Shown: positions 6,477 to 13,329 of the stretch, piece by piece | Position numbering within the stretch: the first letter of the stretch is position 1 | Layout: every line of letters begins with the position of its first letter | Assembly: GCA_937877535.1 (NCBI GenBank) | Contig: CALFJF010000029.1 | Coordinates: forward strand, 1 to 25,427 | Length of the DNA stretch: 25,427 nt | Source of the DNA: an uncultured Treponema sp. | Lineage (GTDB): Bacteria; Spirochaetota; Spirochaetia; Treponematales; Treponemataceae | Reading direction: 5' to 3' | Notes under the pieces: model-generated | Seen by the model: only the letters and a program-made list of their open reading frames with translations | The model's database searches: none | What the model was told of the DNA's origin: nothing | Made by a program: the position numbers and the translations under genes

Positions 6477-6692
6477 ATGAAAAAGGTTATTTTTGCGTTA
6501 GGAATCTTGAGCGTGTGCGTTTTTGGATTCGTCGCCTGTAGTGAGGACAACGGCTGTCCAAGTGGCGGTTCGTACAATTCGGCATCAAGCGAAACTGCGT
6601 GCGCTACTGCTTCCTATCAAAGATACGGAAGCAAAGGATATTATTGCTTCGCAGACAACGACTGCTACATCTACGACCACAATCCTAACTAA
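6477..6692 (+). CDS. Tiny cysteine-rich lipoprotein
   Basis: 71 residues; signal peptide with lipobox FVAC (Cys21), preceded by AAGGAG at 6465-6470. The mature part is only about 50 residues, rich in Ser, Tyr, Asn and Asp, with four further cysteines (Cys27, Cys42, Cys57, Cys62) that could make two disulfides in the periplasm or on the surface. No family is recognised. It ends the lipoprotein run; a strong terminator follows. The thioredoxin-like membrane protein just downstream could act on such cysteines, which is speculation from proximity. Confidence 0.65.
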   Translation: MKKVIFALGILSVCVFGFVACSEDNGCPSGGSYNSASSETACATASYQRYGSKGYYCFADNDCYIYDHNPN

Positions 6693-6709
6693 CGTTTTGT
6701 AGATACGGC

Positions 6710-6757
6710 AATGAGCAAGAGAATTATTTGAATACAACGCTCTTGCTCATTTTTTTA
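6710..6757 (+). terminator. Intrinsic terminator of the exported-protein operon
   Basis: A 12-bp perfect stem, AATGAGCAAGAG (6710-6721) with CTCTTGCTCATT (6740-6751), is followed by seven T. It lies after the last lipoprotein gene and just before the ribosome-binding site of the thioredoxin-like gene. Confidence 0.9.
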
Positions 6758-6774
6758 TGCGAGGAGGAAAAATC

Positions 6775-7350
6775 ATGCAAAAATCTCTATTGAAAATCGT
6801 GGTTGTTGTATTTTGCTGTGCATTTTGTTTTTTTGCGGGAATGTTTGTTGGACCAAACGGCTCGAACCTAAAATCTAAAATGAAAGGCTGGCGGTACACG
6901 GCAAGTCTTGCCCAAAAGTTGTACGACCAATGGGATAAAGACGCGCTCTTTTTTGAATCAGGTGGCGGCACGCTTTCACAATTCGTCCAAAATAACGGGA
7001 CTTTTATTCTTTATAACTGGGCATCGTGGTGTCCGCACTGCAAAAAAATCAACTCAGATTTGCAGAAACTTCAAAATGCGGCAGTGCCTACAATTGCCCT
7101 CACATTTGACACAGATTGGGATTCCTACAGATTGTACCGCGAAAAGAACGCTCTGTTTTGGCGCGATTTAGTCCACAAAACAACGACTGGAGAAAATCAG
7201 TTCGTCATTCGTGAAAACGAGTTCGACGTTCCGCTCATTCCGTCAGTTTGGATTGTGCAAGACGGCAAAATCAAAAAAATCTTCGTGGGCGAGTCTGGCG
7301 TACCCAAACTTTTTTCATATCTTGAAAAATCGAATCTGTTAAAAAACTAG
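6775..7350 (+). CDS. Membrane-anchored thioredoxin-fold protein (TlpA-like)
   Basis: 191 residues. Residues 5-26 form an uncleaved or signal-like hydrophobic segment, putting the rest outside the cytoplasm. A thioredoxin fold follows, with FILYNWASWCPHCKK around the redox motif W85-C-P-H-C89 and a likely cis-proline in VPLIPSVWI. The CPHC motif, as in DsbA, points to an oxidising or isomerising role rather than a strongly reducing one, but the topology is TlpA/ResA-like; no partner DsbB/CcdA lies in the window. ATG 6775 is chosen for GAGGAGG at about 6760-6766. That site lies right after the terminator of the lipoprotein operon, and I see no good separate promoter, so read-through may supply transcription. 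Confidence 0.8.
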   Translation: MQKSLLKIVVVVFCCAFCFFAGMFVGPNGSNLKSKMKGWRYTASLAQKLYDQWDKDALFFESGGGTLSQFVQNNGTFILYNWASWCPHCKKINSDLQKLQNAAVPTIALTFDTDWDSYRLYREKNALFWRDLVHKTTTGENQFVIRENEFDVPLIPSVWIVQDGKIKKIFVGESGVPKLFSYLEKSNLLKN

Positions 7351-7400
7351 TCGTCAATTCTTCATGCCGCAAAATATGCCATGCGCAGATTTACCGCTTT

Positions 7401-7438
7401 ATTCTACCATTGTTTTTGGAACAAAACGAAGGTAGAAT
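7401..7438 (+). promoter_or_regulatory. Stem-loop just upstream of the ADP-ribosylglycohydrolase start
   Basis: ATTCTACC (7401-7408) and GGTAGAAT (7431-7438) are perfect inverted repeats. The next bases inward also pair mostly (TTGTTTT against AAAACGAA), giving a near 17-bp stem that ends 7 bases before the ATG. There is no T-run on either strand, so it is not a terminator. It includes the only AAGG-type ribosome-binding sequence and could mask it, or be a protein-binding palindrome. Confidence 0.5.
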
Positions 7439-7445
7439 AAAATCA

Positions 7446-8276
7446 ATGAAAACTTTACGCGATGCGGTGTACGGCGTGGCAGTCGGAGATGCGCTCGGCT
7501 CGCCTGTTCAATTCAAGCCACGAGGCTCATATCCCAAAGTGACGGAAATGCTTTACTGCGACATTTTCCACAAAGAAGCGGGAACATGGACTGACGACAC
7601 GAGTCTTACGCTCGCCCTGTGCGACAGCATAAAGCAGTGCGACAAAATCGACACGAAAGACATACACAAGAACTTCGTTATGTGGCTCGACCGTGGAGAC
7701 TACACGCAGGACGGCAAGGCATTTGATGTGGGCAGAACCTGCTTCAATGCAATTCTCGCCAACAAGGGAATCAACGACTTCAATGCGAACGGCAACGGCT
7801 CGCTCATGCGGATTATTCCGCTCGCGTTTGTCGAAAACATCACCGACCAGCAGATTGAGCAAGTTTCCGCAATAACACATGCACATTCCATCGCTTGCGA
7901 GGCGTGCAAAATCTACATTCATATCGCTCTGGACTTAAAAAACGGAAAGTCAATTTCGGAGGCGATTCACGCAAACATTCCGAAGGCGTATTCGATTTTT
8001 GCAAACCTACAAAATCTTGAGGACTATTCCGTTGATGACATAAAATCGACGGGCTATGTGGTGGACACGCTGGAAGCCTCATTGTGGTGCTTGCTTAAAA
8101 CCTCATCATTCCGCGACGCTCTTGAAACGGCAGTGAATCTCGGTGACGACACGGACACCATCGGCGCAGTCACGGGCGGGCTTGCGGGCATTTTCTACGG
8201 CATTGAGAATATGCCCGAAACATGGCTCGCGGCATTGCGCAAGCCCGAAATGATTGAAAAATATTTGTTTGCGTAA
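7446..8276 (+). CDS. ADP-ribosylglycohydrolase family protein (DraG/ARH type)
   Basis: 276 residues, full length for the family. These enzymes remove ADP-ribose from proteins or nucleic acids using two Mg2+ ions. Visible marks are VYGVAVGDALGSPVQF (8-23), GTWTDDTSL (46-54, metal ligands T-D-D), GNGSLMRIIPLA (116-127) and the C-terminal GDDTDTIGAVTGGLAG (232-247, metal ligands D-D-T). All key acidic residues are present, so an active hydrolase is expected. ATG 7446 follows AAGG at 7429-7432. Neighbours give no partner ADP-ribosyltransferase, so the substrate cannot be stated. A stem-loop lies directly upstream. The downstream operon is convergent. Confidence 0.9.
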   Translation: MKTLRDAVYGVAVGDALGSPVQFKPRGSYPKVTEMLYCDIFHKEAGTWTDDTSLTLALCDSIKQCDKIDTKDIHKNFVMWLDRGDYTQDGKAFDVGRTCFNAILANKGINDFNANGNGSLMRIIPLAFVENITDQQIEQVSAITHAHSIACEACKIYIHIALDLKNGKSISEAIHANIPKAYSIFANLQNLEDYSVDDIKSTGYVVDTLEASLWCLLKTSSFRDALETAVNLGDDTDTIGAVTGGLAGIFYGIENMPETWLAALRKPEMIEKYLFA

Positions 8277-8278
8277 AG

Positions 8279-8307
8279 GGAAAAAAAAGGACGGCACAAG
8301 TCCGTCC
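8279..8307 (-). terminator. Intrinsic terminator of the minus-strand operon
   Basis: On the minus strand GGACGG (8307-8302) and CCGTCC (8294-8289) form a 6-bp stem with a 7-base loop, followed by eight T. It lies 60 bases past the stop of the Arg-rich protein. On the + strand there is no T-run, so it does not end the hydrolase mRNA efficiently. Confidence 0.8.
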
Positions 8308-8366
8308 ATAGATAAACTCACCCCGATTCCCTCAAGGTTTTTCACACATCAAACCGTCCGCAAAAA

Positions 8367-8930
8367 TCAGCGAACTTTGCTAAAAATCTCCGCGATTTCA
8401 TCTCGCCAACCGAGTCTTTTTTCTCGATTTTCCCATTCGATTGTGCGCTGAATCGTGAATTTCCGAAGGTCGTTGGAGTTTGCAAAGTAAAGAACCGCAA
8501 ATTTTCCTTGCCCAATATACGCGATTCGCTCGCCATTTCCAAGACGTTCTCGCTCGCTCACTTGATTCAACACGCAATCAAAATGCGCGGGATTTCCCGT
8601 TTCGCGATTTGAAAGCGCACTATCCATATCTTCCGAAGGAATCGACTTTCCGCACAGTTCGCACACGCAAACATTTTTCCGAAACTCACGGAGCGCAGAC
8701 TCGTTTTCCGTTGCGACTTTTTGCAAAATCCGCTGGATTTCTCGCTGAATTCCGCGTTGCGCTTCGCGCCGCTCACTCGATTTCCGTGAATCGCGAAACG
8801 ACTTTCTGTCAGCCTCGCGATTTCTTTCTCTTGACCGCGCTTCCGCCCGCGATTCTCTCGCTCTTCCTTGTCGCTCGCCACGCCTTCGATTTCTTCGACG
8901 ATTACTACTATAACTGTCAGTTCGACTCAT
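8367..8930 (-). CDS. Arg-rich protein with CxxC...HxxC zinc finger, conserved hypothetical type
   Basis: 187 residues in two parts. Residues 1-70 are extremely Arg/Glu/Ser-rich and probably disordered or a charged helix able to bind nucleic acid. Residues 85-187 form a compact domain with CELC (90-93) and HFDC (116-119), a likely zinc site, followed by RIAYIGQGKFAVLYF and DLRKFTIQRTIEWE. I believe this C-terminal domain occurs as a conserved hypothetical protein in treponemes, without a known function; this is memory, not a search. ATG 8930 overlaps the previous gene by 14 bases and has GGGGCGG just before it. It is the last gene of a four-gene operon. Confidence 0.75.
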   Translation of the reverse strand: MSRTDSYSSNRRRNRRRGERQGRARESRAEARSRERNREADRKSFRDSRKSSERREAQRGIQREIQRILQKVATENESALREFRKNVCVCELCGKSIPSEDMDSALSNRETGNPAHFDCVLNQVSERERLGNGERIAYIGQGKFAVLYFANSNDLRKFTIQRTIEWENREKRLGWRDEIAEIFSKVR

Positions 8931-9111
8931 ATCCGCCCCGTCCAGGACGTTGCTCTGCATCTTCCACAATTCTGCGACTCAAAACCTGCGCTATCCGCTG
9001 AACCGCAAAATCCAAATACTCTGGATTTTGAATTTTTTCGCGCAATTCCAAAATACGCGGTGACAAACCTCCGCCACTCGGCGAAGATGCAGGTTTTGAT
9101 TGAGCAGTCAT
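8917..9111 (-). CDS. Small protein, possibly FlgM-like
   Basis: 64 residues. The N-terminal 16 residues are Ser/Pro/Gly-rich; the rest is helical, with SPRILELREKIQNPEYLDF then AVQRIAQVLSRRIVED. The order 'R-I-x2-L-R-x2-I-x3-Y-x7-I-A-x2-L' is close to the conserved half of the anti-sigma-28 factor FlgM, but with one residue more between the Tyr and the Ile-Ala, and without flagellar neighbours. It may instead be an unrelated helical protein. ATG 9111 overlaps the yraN stop as ATGA, so translation is coupled; the 3' end overlaps the Arg-rich gene by 14 bases. Reality as a gene is well supported by the tight packing. Confidence 0.65.
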   Translation of the reverse strand: MTAQSKPASSPSGGGLSPRILELREKIQNPEYLDFAVQRIAQVLSRRIVEDAEQRPGRGGYESN

Positions 9112-9491
9112 ACGAACTCCGAAAAAGCATCTTGAATATGATACACAGATGGGCATCCGGGCATATCTATCACCAACACATCAAACCGAAGCCTACTGTT
9201 ACTATATTTTCGATTATCCAGCAGAAAAAATTGAGCCGTTTCGACAATTCTTTTCTGCTTCCTGCTATTCAATTCGTGTGAAAGAGTTTCTATGTTTCCG
9301 CTCGGAAGCGTTTTTACTTCCACAAAAACAAGAACATCGTCCTTCTCTGCGATTATATCGATTTCCCCGCTTCGCGTCCTCCAATTTCGCGAAATTATTT
9401 TGAATCCAGAATGAACGAGGAACTCCGCCGCTCGATTCTCTCCGTTATCTCCAATTTTTTTTGTTGATTTTTTTCTTTTTTCAAACAGAGG
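9108..9491 (-). CDS. yraN: YraN family (UPF0102) nuclease-fold protein
   Basis: 127 residues with the full YraN core: GDNGENRAAEFLVHSGFK, RNWRTRSGEIDIIA and VFVEVKT, the last two giving the restriction-endonuclease-like E-ID...ExK set. The family is near universal, often next to rnhB or lepB, and its cellular role is not settled. The frame is open further upstream and contains several TTG codons but no ATG. I picked TTG 9491 because it gives the usual family length and only an 11-base overlap with the preceding gene; TTG 9563 would give 151 residues and an 83-base overlap. The start is therefore uncertain, the identity is not. The stop overlaps the next gene as ATGA. Confidence 0.85.
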   Translation of the reverse strand, partial: PLFEKRKKSTKKIGDNGENRAAEFLVHSGFKIISRNWRTRSGEIDIIAEKDDVLVFVEVKTLPSGNIETLSHELNSRKQKRIVETAQFFLLDNRKYSNSRLRFDVLVIDMPGCPSVYHIQDAFSEFV

Positions 9492-9810
9492 CAACCTCTT
9501 CCAACTCGCCAACTTCGTCAAGGTCTGAAAACTCTTCGGCAGAAAGTTCTTCAAGTTCTTCAAGGTTTTCGATTTCGCTCAATTCTGAAAGTTCTTCCGC
9601 TTCTTCAAAATCGTCATCAGACAAAACGTGTCCAAATGTCAAAAGCGTAGAAATCTTCCACCGAGAAAGCGCAATTATATGATATTGCTTGACCGATTTT
9701 TCTTCAGCAAGAAACATATTTTCTCCATCGTCAAAAAAAACAGGCGCTGAAAATCTCATTCCCAATTTAATTTCGTTGCTGTCAATTTTTTTGAAATTTC
9801 TCACTCTCAT
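9481..9810 (-). CDS. Orphan domain resembling the N-terminus of treponemal HD-GYP proteins, with acidic tail
   Basis: 109 residues. Residues 1-64 (FKKIDSNEIKLGMRFSAP, then VFFDDGENMFLAEEK and HIIALSRWKISTLLTFGH) look like the small domain that precedes the HD-GYP phosphodiesterase domain in spirochaete and other proteins. No HD or GYP motif follows. Instead residues 65-109 are almost only Glu, Asp, Leu and Ser in repeats such as EELEEL. The gene ends with its own stop inside the beginning of yraN, so it is either a stand-alone regulator or the remnant of a longer c-di-GMP enzyme. ATG 9810 is chosen over GTG 9816 because GGGGAG sits 5 bases before it. First gene of the operon. Confidence 0.7.
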   Translation of the reverse strand: MRVRNFKKIDSNEIKLGMRFSAPVFFDDGENMFLAEEKSVKQYHIIALSRWKISTLLTFGHVLSDDDFEEAEELSELSEIENLEELEELSAEEFSDLDEVGELEEVASV

Positions 9811-9839
9811 ACGCACTCCCCTCCCCCGAAAAAAAATGA

Positions 9840-9890
9840 ATTGACAGAAGATTATACCATGTCAATACAATTTGGAAACCTTTTTTTGAA
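9840..9890 (-). promoter_or_regulatory. Promoter with inverted repeat for the minus-strand operon
   Basis: On the minus strand TATAAT (9856-9851) has TTTCCA 16 bases upstream as a partial -35. ATTGACA (9840-9846) and TGTCAAT (9860-9866) form a perfect 7-bp inverted repeat with 13 bases between, centred on the -10 box, which would suit a repressor site. Confidence 0.5.
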
Positions 9891-10016
9891 TAAAAAAGTT
9901 GTTTTTTATAAATTTAACGACTTTGATTCAAAAAACTCTCCAAATTCTCTATTAAACGGGTGCGAAAAATCGCACAATTTCATACAAAGTCCCATAAATC
10001 GCTTCACATTTCTACG

Positions 10017-10045
10017 TTGAAAATCTTAAAGCAAATAGGTAAGAT
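10017..10045 (+). promoter_or_regulatory. Possible promoter immediately before the aminotransferase gene
   Basis: TTGAAA (10017-10022), 17 bases and TAAGAT (10040-10045) fit a sigma-70 promoter, but the ATG at 10055 is so close that the transcript would be nearly leaderless. AGGTAAG at 10037-10043 could instead be a distant ribosome-binding site. The rest of the 9817-10054 spacer is AT-rich with no gene seen. Confidence 0.35.
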
Positions 10046-10054
10046 AGAAAAATC

Positions 10055-11350
10055 ATGTTGAATCCATTAGCACAAGAATTGAACGATTCGCTTGCGGGAA
10101 CTGTTGCAGGCGACCTTTTGTCGGACTTAGGAAAGCGGATTTTTTTTCCAAAAGGAATCATAGCGCAAAGTGCGGAGGCAAAGCAGCGCGGAAAAAATGC
10201 AAATGCCACAATCGGAACCGCGCTTGAAAATGGAAAGCCGATGATTTTGGAATCTATAAAACAATATGCGCCAAGCCTTTCGGCAGCGGAACTCGTAACG
10301 TATGCGCCCACGGCTGGAAATCCCGACCTTCGCTCAAAATGGAAAGAAGTCCTCATCAAAAAAAATCCAAGCCTTAGTCATAAAGAAAACTCGATTTCGC
10401 TTCCCGTTGTAGTTCCAGGGCTTACGGCGGGTATTTCTTATCTTGCAGACCTTTTTGTGGATTCCTCTCATCCGCTCCTTGCCGCAGACCCAAGTTGGGA
10501 TAATTACGCCTTAATTACAGAATCGCGGCGGGCGGCAGAATTGCACTCGTTCAATATGTTCAACGGTGATAGATTCGACGTGGAGTCGTTCAAAAAAGCC
10601 CTCGCCGACGACGCAAAAAACTGCGGTTCTGTTCGCGTGATTTTGAATTTTCCGCAAAATCCGTCGGGGTATTCTCCACGAAAATCCGAAGCGGAGGAAA
10701 TCGTAAACGCCATAATTTCGGAAGCGGAAAAAGGCACAAAAATCATCGTTTGGAACGACGATGCGTATTTTGGACTTAATTACGAAGACGACATTTTTCC
10801 AGAGTCGCTTTTTTCAAAACTCTGCAATGCGCACGAAAATATACTCGCGTGCAAAATCGACGGTCCCACAAAAGAAGATTTTGTGTGGGGATTTCGAACG
10901 GGATTTTTGACGTTCGGTTCAAAAGGAATGACGAGCGAGCAGTACGACGCGCTCGTAAAAAAACTGATGGGACTTATTCGCTCTTCGGTAAGTTGCGCGT
11001 CAACACCCTCGCAGAGCATTTTGCTCCGTGCGCTCTCCGACCCAAAAATCGAGGAGCAAAAAAAATCTCTAAGAAAAATTCTTGAAGCACGGTACAAAAA
11101 AGTCCGCTCGTTCGTCGATTCGCACAAATCTGAAAAATTGACTGCGCTTCCGTTCAATTCGGGATATTTTATGAGTTTTAGGCTGAACGGAATTAACGCA
11201 GAAGCGCTCAGGCTCAAATTGCTTGACCAATGGGGAATCGGAACGATTGCAATCGACCAAAAAACGCTTCGAGTGGCTTTTAGTTCGATTGACGAAGAAA
11301 ACATTGAAGGCGTTTACCAAGCAATTTACAAGGCAGCCGATTCATTTTAA
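10055..11350 (+). CDS. PLP-dependent aminotransferase, class I/II
   Basis: 431-residue fold-type I PLP enzyme, cytosolic. Visible are YAPTAGNPDLR (83-93, substrate/phosphate region), NFPQNPSGYSP (198-208, equivalent of the N-P-N-N-P-T-G motif), NDDAYFG (234-240, cofactor-ring Asp and Tyr), KIDGPTKEDFVWGFRTGF with Lys273 as the Schiff-base lysine and Arg281 near the phosphate, and a C-terminal small domain. The substrate cannot be told from sequence; the 'DGPTKExFVWGFR' style is familiar from spirochaete and Bacteroidetes aminotransferases of aspartate/aromatic type. The next gene follows after 40 bases on the same strand, so co-transcription is likely. Confidence 0.9.
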   Translation: MLNPLAQELNDSLAGTVAGDLLSDLGKRIFFPKGIIAQSAEAKQRGKNANATIGTALENGKPMILESIKQYAPSLSAAELVTYAPTAGNPDLRSKWKEVLIKKNPSLSHKENSISLPVVVPGLTAGISYLADLFVDSSHPLLAADPSWDNYALITESRRAAELHSFNMFNGDRFDVESFKKALADDAKNCGSVRVILNFPQNPSGYSPRKSEAEEIVNAIISEAEKGTKIIVWNDDAYFGLNYEDDIFPESLFSKLCNAHENILACKIDGPTKEDFVWGFRTGFLTFGSKGMTSEQYDALVKKLMGLIRSSVSCASTPSQSILLRALSDPKIEEQKKSLRKILEARYKKVRSFVDSHKSEKLTALPFNSGYFMSFRLNGINAEALRLKLLDQWGIGTIAIDQKTLRVAFSSIDEENIEGVYQAIYKAADSF

Positions 11351-11390
11351 CCGAAAAAAAGTGTGCAAAAACGAGGTTTTTCCAAAAAAA

Positions 11391-12677
11391 ATGTTCAAAA
11401 AAACGTCTACAGGTTTTATAAAAACAAAAATTCTTTTTTTCATTGTTTTTTCGATGTGTTTTTTTTCCTGCAAGACAAAGCCACATACAATAATAGTTTG
11501 GACAGATAAAGCAGAGATGGCTTCTTATATTGAACATTTTAACAATTCTCAGGAAAAGATACGAGCAGTTCTGGTATACAAAGAACGACTTGCTCTGTCA
11601 TTTCCAGTTCAAAAAGACGAAAAATCTCCAGATGTTGTTATAGGTTCATTTTTGATGAATTCATTAACAAAACGCACGTTTTTGCCAGTAAATTCCTTGA
11701 TGGATACAAAAAATGCTTCGCAAAAAATCGATTTTAGCGTTTTTTATCCATCTCTTTTACAATATGGTCAGATTGATAACACACAATATCTATTTCCTGT
11801 AAGTTTTAACCTACCTCTCATAATGTTTTCTGAGAAAAATGAACCGTTCATTCCCGATTCATCTTCGCTGGAACTCGAAGAAATCAAAGAAGCAGCGGGA
11901 ACGTTTAACGCAAAAAATGGAAACGGCACTTTTTCAAAAATGGGATTTGCACCATCTTGGAACGCTGATTTTGTGTACACGGCGGCAAAAATCACTGGCG
12001 CAGATTTTATGGAAATCGGAAAATCGTTTGGTTGGAACTTGACTGCGCTTGAAAACACGATTGATTTTATGCGGGAATGGACAAAAGAATTCAATACATC
12101 GTCAGAATCGGAAACTGACTTTTCATTTAAATATCTTTACACCCCACCATACAAACAAATCATGTCTGGGCGGTGTCTTTTTGCGTATTCTCGTTCAAAC
12201 GAATTTTTCGCGCTCACGGCGGAGCAAATTGCGGACGCGGATTTTAGATGGCTTTCAAGCGAAGGCGAAATTTTTGCCGAAGACGACATCACTTCCGCAG
12301 GTATTTACAGAAAAACGCGCGAAAAAACGGCGGCAAAAACGTTTTTACGTTGGATTTTGAGCGAAAAAACTCAAAAAGAATTGTTGGATAGAACAAAAGA
12401 ACACAATTTGAGCGTTCATAAATTTGGCATTTGCGACGGATTTTCGTCGATTCGCACTGTAAACGAGCGATATTTTCCCGTTCATTACAAAAATCTACTC
12501 GGAAATCTTCCTGGAGAAAACGCAATTCTTGCCCCGCTTCCGCTTCCTCCGCGCTGGGAAAGTCTCAAAAGTCGCGTTTTGATTCCATATCTTTCGGACG
12601 CAATAAAAGACGAACCTCCAAGAAAAATGCAAACGATAGACGACAGATTGAAAATGTGGTCAAAACAATTTAATTAA
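11391..12677 (+). CDS. Solute-binding lipoprotein, ABC-transporter family 1 type
   Basis: 428 residues; signal peptide with lipobox FFSC (Cys27). The mature start, TIIVWTDKAEMASYIEHFN, is the first strand and helix of a sugar-type extracellular binding protein, and DVVIGSFLMN and LFPVSFNLPLIMFSEKNE are the expected next elements. It would capture a substrate in the periplasm for an ABC importer, but no permease or ATPase gene is adjacent, so it is an orphan binding protein or serves a remote importer. The frame is open further upstream, into the aminotransferase gene. ATG 11391 gives a proper signal peptide; the nearest GAGG is 14 bases away. Confidence 0.8.
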   Translation: MFKKTSTGFIKTKILFFIVFSMCFFSCKTKPHTIIVWTDKAEMASYIEHFNNSQEKIRAVLVYKERLALSFPVQKDEKSPDVVIGSFLMNSLTKRTFLPVNSLMDTKNASQKIDFSVFYPSLLQYGQIDNTQYLFPVSFNLPLIMFSEKNEPFIPDSSSLELEEIKEAAGTFNAKNGNGTFSKMGFAPSWNADFVYTAAKITGADFMEIGKSFGWNLTALENTIDFMREWTKEFNTSSESETDFSFKYLYTPPYKQIMSGRCLFAYSRSNEFFALTAEQIADADFRWLSSEGEIFAEDDITSAGIYRKTREKTAAKTFLRWILSEKTQKELLDRTKEHNLSVHKFGICDGFSSIRTVNERYFPVHYKNLLGNLPGENAILAPLPLPPRWESLKSRVLIPYLSDAIKDEPPRKMQTIDDRLKMWSKQFN

Positions 12678-12693
12678 CAGCATTTTTGTGGAA

Positions 12694-12770
12694 ATAACGC
12701 CGTTATCAAACAGGTATAATATTTTGTTATTTGCCTTGATTTTTTGGATTTATGCAATGAAAAAATCCAA
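12694..12770 (+). promoter_or_regulatory. Leader region with -10 box and two inverted repeats
   Basis: Contains a perfect TATAAT (12715-12720) without a good -35. Just upstream is the inverted repeat ATAACG/CGTTAT (12694-12699 and 12701-12706). Downstream is TTGGATTT/AAATCCAA (12744-12751 and 12763-12770), a possible 8-bp hairpin in the transcript. Together they suggest regulated transcription of the gene at 12843. Confidence 0.4.
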
Positions 12771-12842
12771 CTTTACTAAATAAATTCAATCTCCATTCCG
12801 ATAAATTCAAAAGAGAAAGCATTTACGGCAAGGAGGCTGAAT

Positions 12843-13241
12843 ATGTCTGAAATTCTATCAGTCAATACCATTTCATATAATTCTGTCATATCTGGAAGCA
12901 GGAAACTCTATGTGCCGGTGCAACCGTTCAATGTGATGTACACGCAATTCGACCACGTTTCTGGTGTAGCGGCAAAACCCGACCAACAAGGCATATCCGT
13001 GAGCAAAGCACAAATATTGAATTCGTTGATAAACCAACTGGCTTCCATGAAAGCGCAAAAACTTGAGCAAGCACAATCGTCGTTTTCAGCGGACGCAGCA
13101 AACGACGCAAAGCAAATCGACGCGCTGATTTCCGATTTTCAATCAAAATTGCAAACAACAATGCAAGTCGCCGAGGTAACGGGGTACGGACTTGCGGGGG
13201 CATCTCCAGACGTGGGAGTGCTTTTTGCGATTGACGTATAA
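12843..13241 (+). CDS. Small protein of unknown function
   Basis: 132 residues, no signal peptide, no transmembrane segment. An N-terminal beta-type region (residues 1-35) is followed by a predicted amphipathic helix at about 50-105, rich in Gln, Ala, Lys and Ser (ILNSLINQLASMKAQKLEQA and on), then a short hydrophobic end VGVLFAIDV. A helical or coiled-coil partner-binding protein is plausible. The start is firm: AAGGAGG lies 6 bases before the ATG. It has its own leader with inverted repeats and its own terminator, so it is a single-gene unit. I recognise no family. Confidence 0.75.
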   Translation: MSEILSVNTISYNSVISGSRKLYVPVQPFNVMYTQFDHVSGVAAKPDQQGISVSKAQILNSLINQLASMKAQKLEQAQSSFSADAANDAKQIDALISDFQSKLQTTMQVAEVTGYGLAGASPDVGVLFAIDV

Positions 13242-13268
13242 AGTGCCATTTTTTTTCAGATTCAATCA

Positions 13269-13299
13269 AAAACGGACGAAAAATCTCGTCCGTTTTTTT
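13269..13299 (+). terminator. Bidirectional intrinsic terminator
   Basis: AACGGACGA (13271-13279) pairs with TCGTCCGTT (13286-13294), followed by a T-run on the + strand and, read on the minus strand, by TTTTTGATT. It separates the small unknown gene from the convergent antiporter gene and can serve both. Confidence 0.85.
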
Positions 13300-13329
13300 A
13301 TTCGTCATGCAAAAACGCTGCCATCAATT

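Noticed and set aside
8480..9001. Plus-strand open frame of 173 codons
   Set aside because: Antisense to the Arg-rich protein and the small protein, whose overlapping starts and ribosome-binding sites are convincing; its composition simply mirrors the Arg codons.
9491..9563. Longer YraN start at TTG 9563
   Set aside because: It would give an 83-base overlap with the previous gene and an N-terminal extension that merely mirrors the acidic repeat DNA in another frame.
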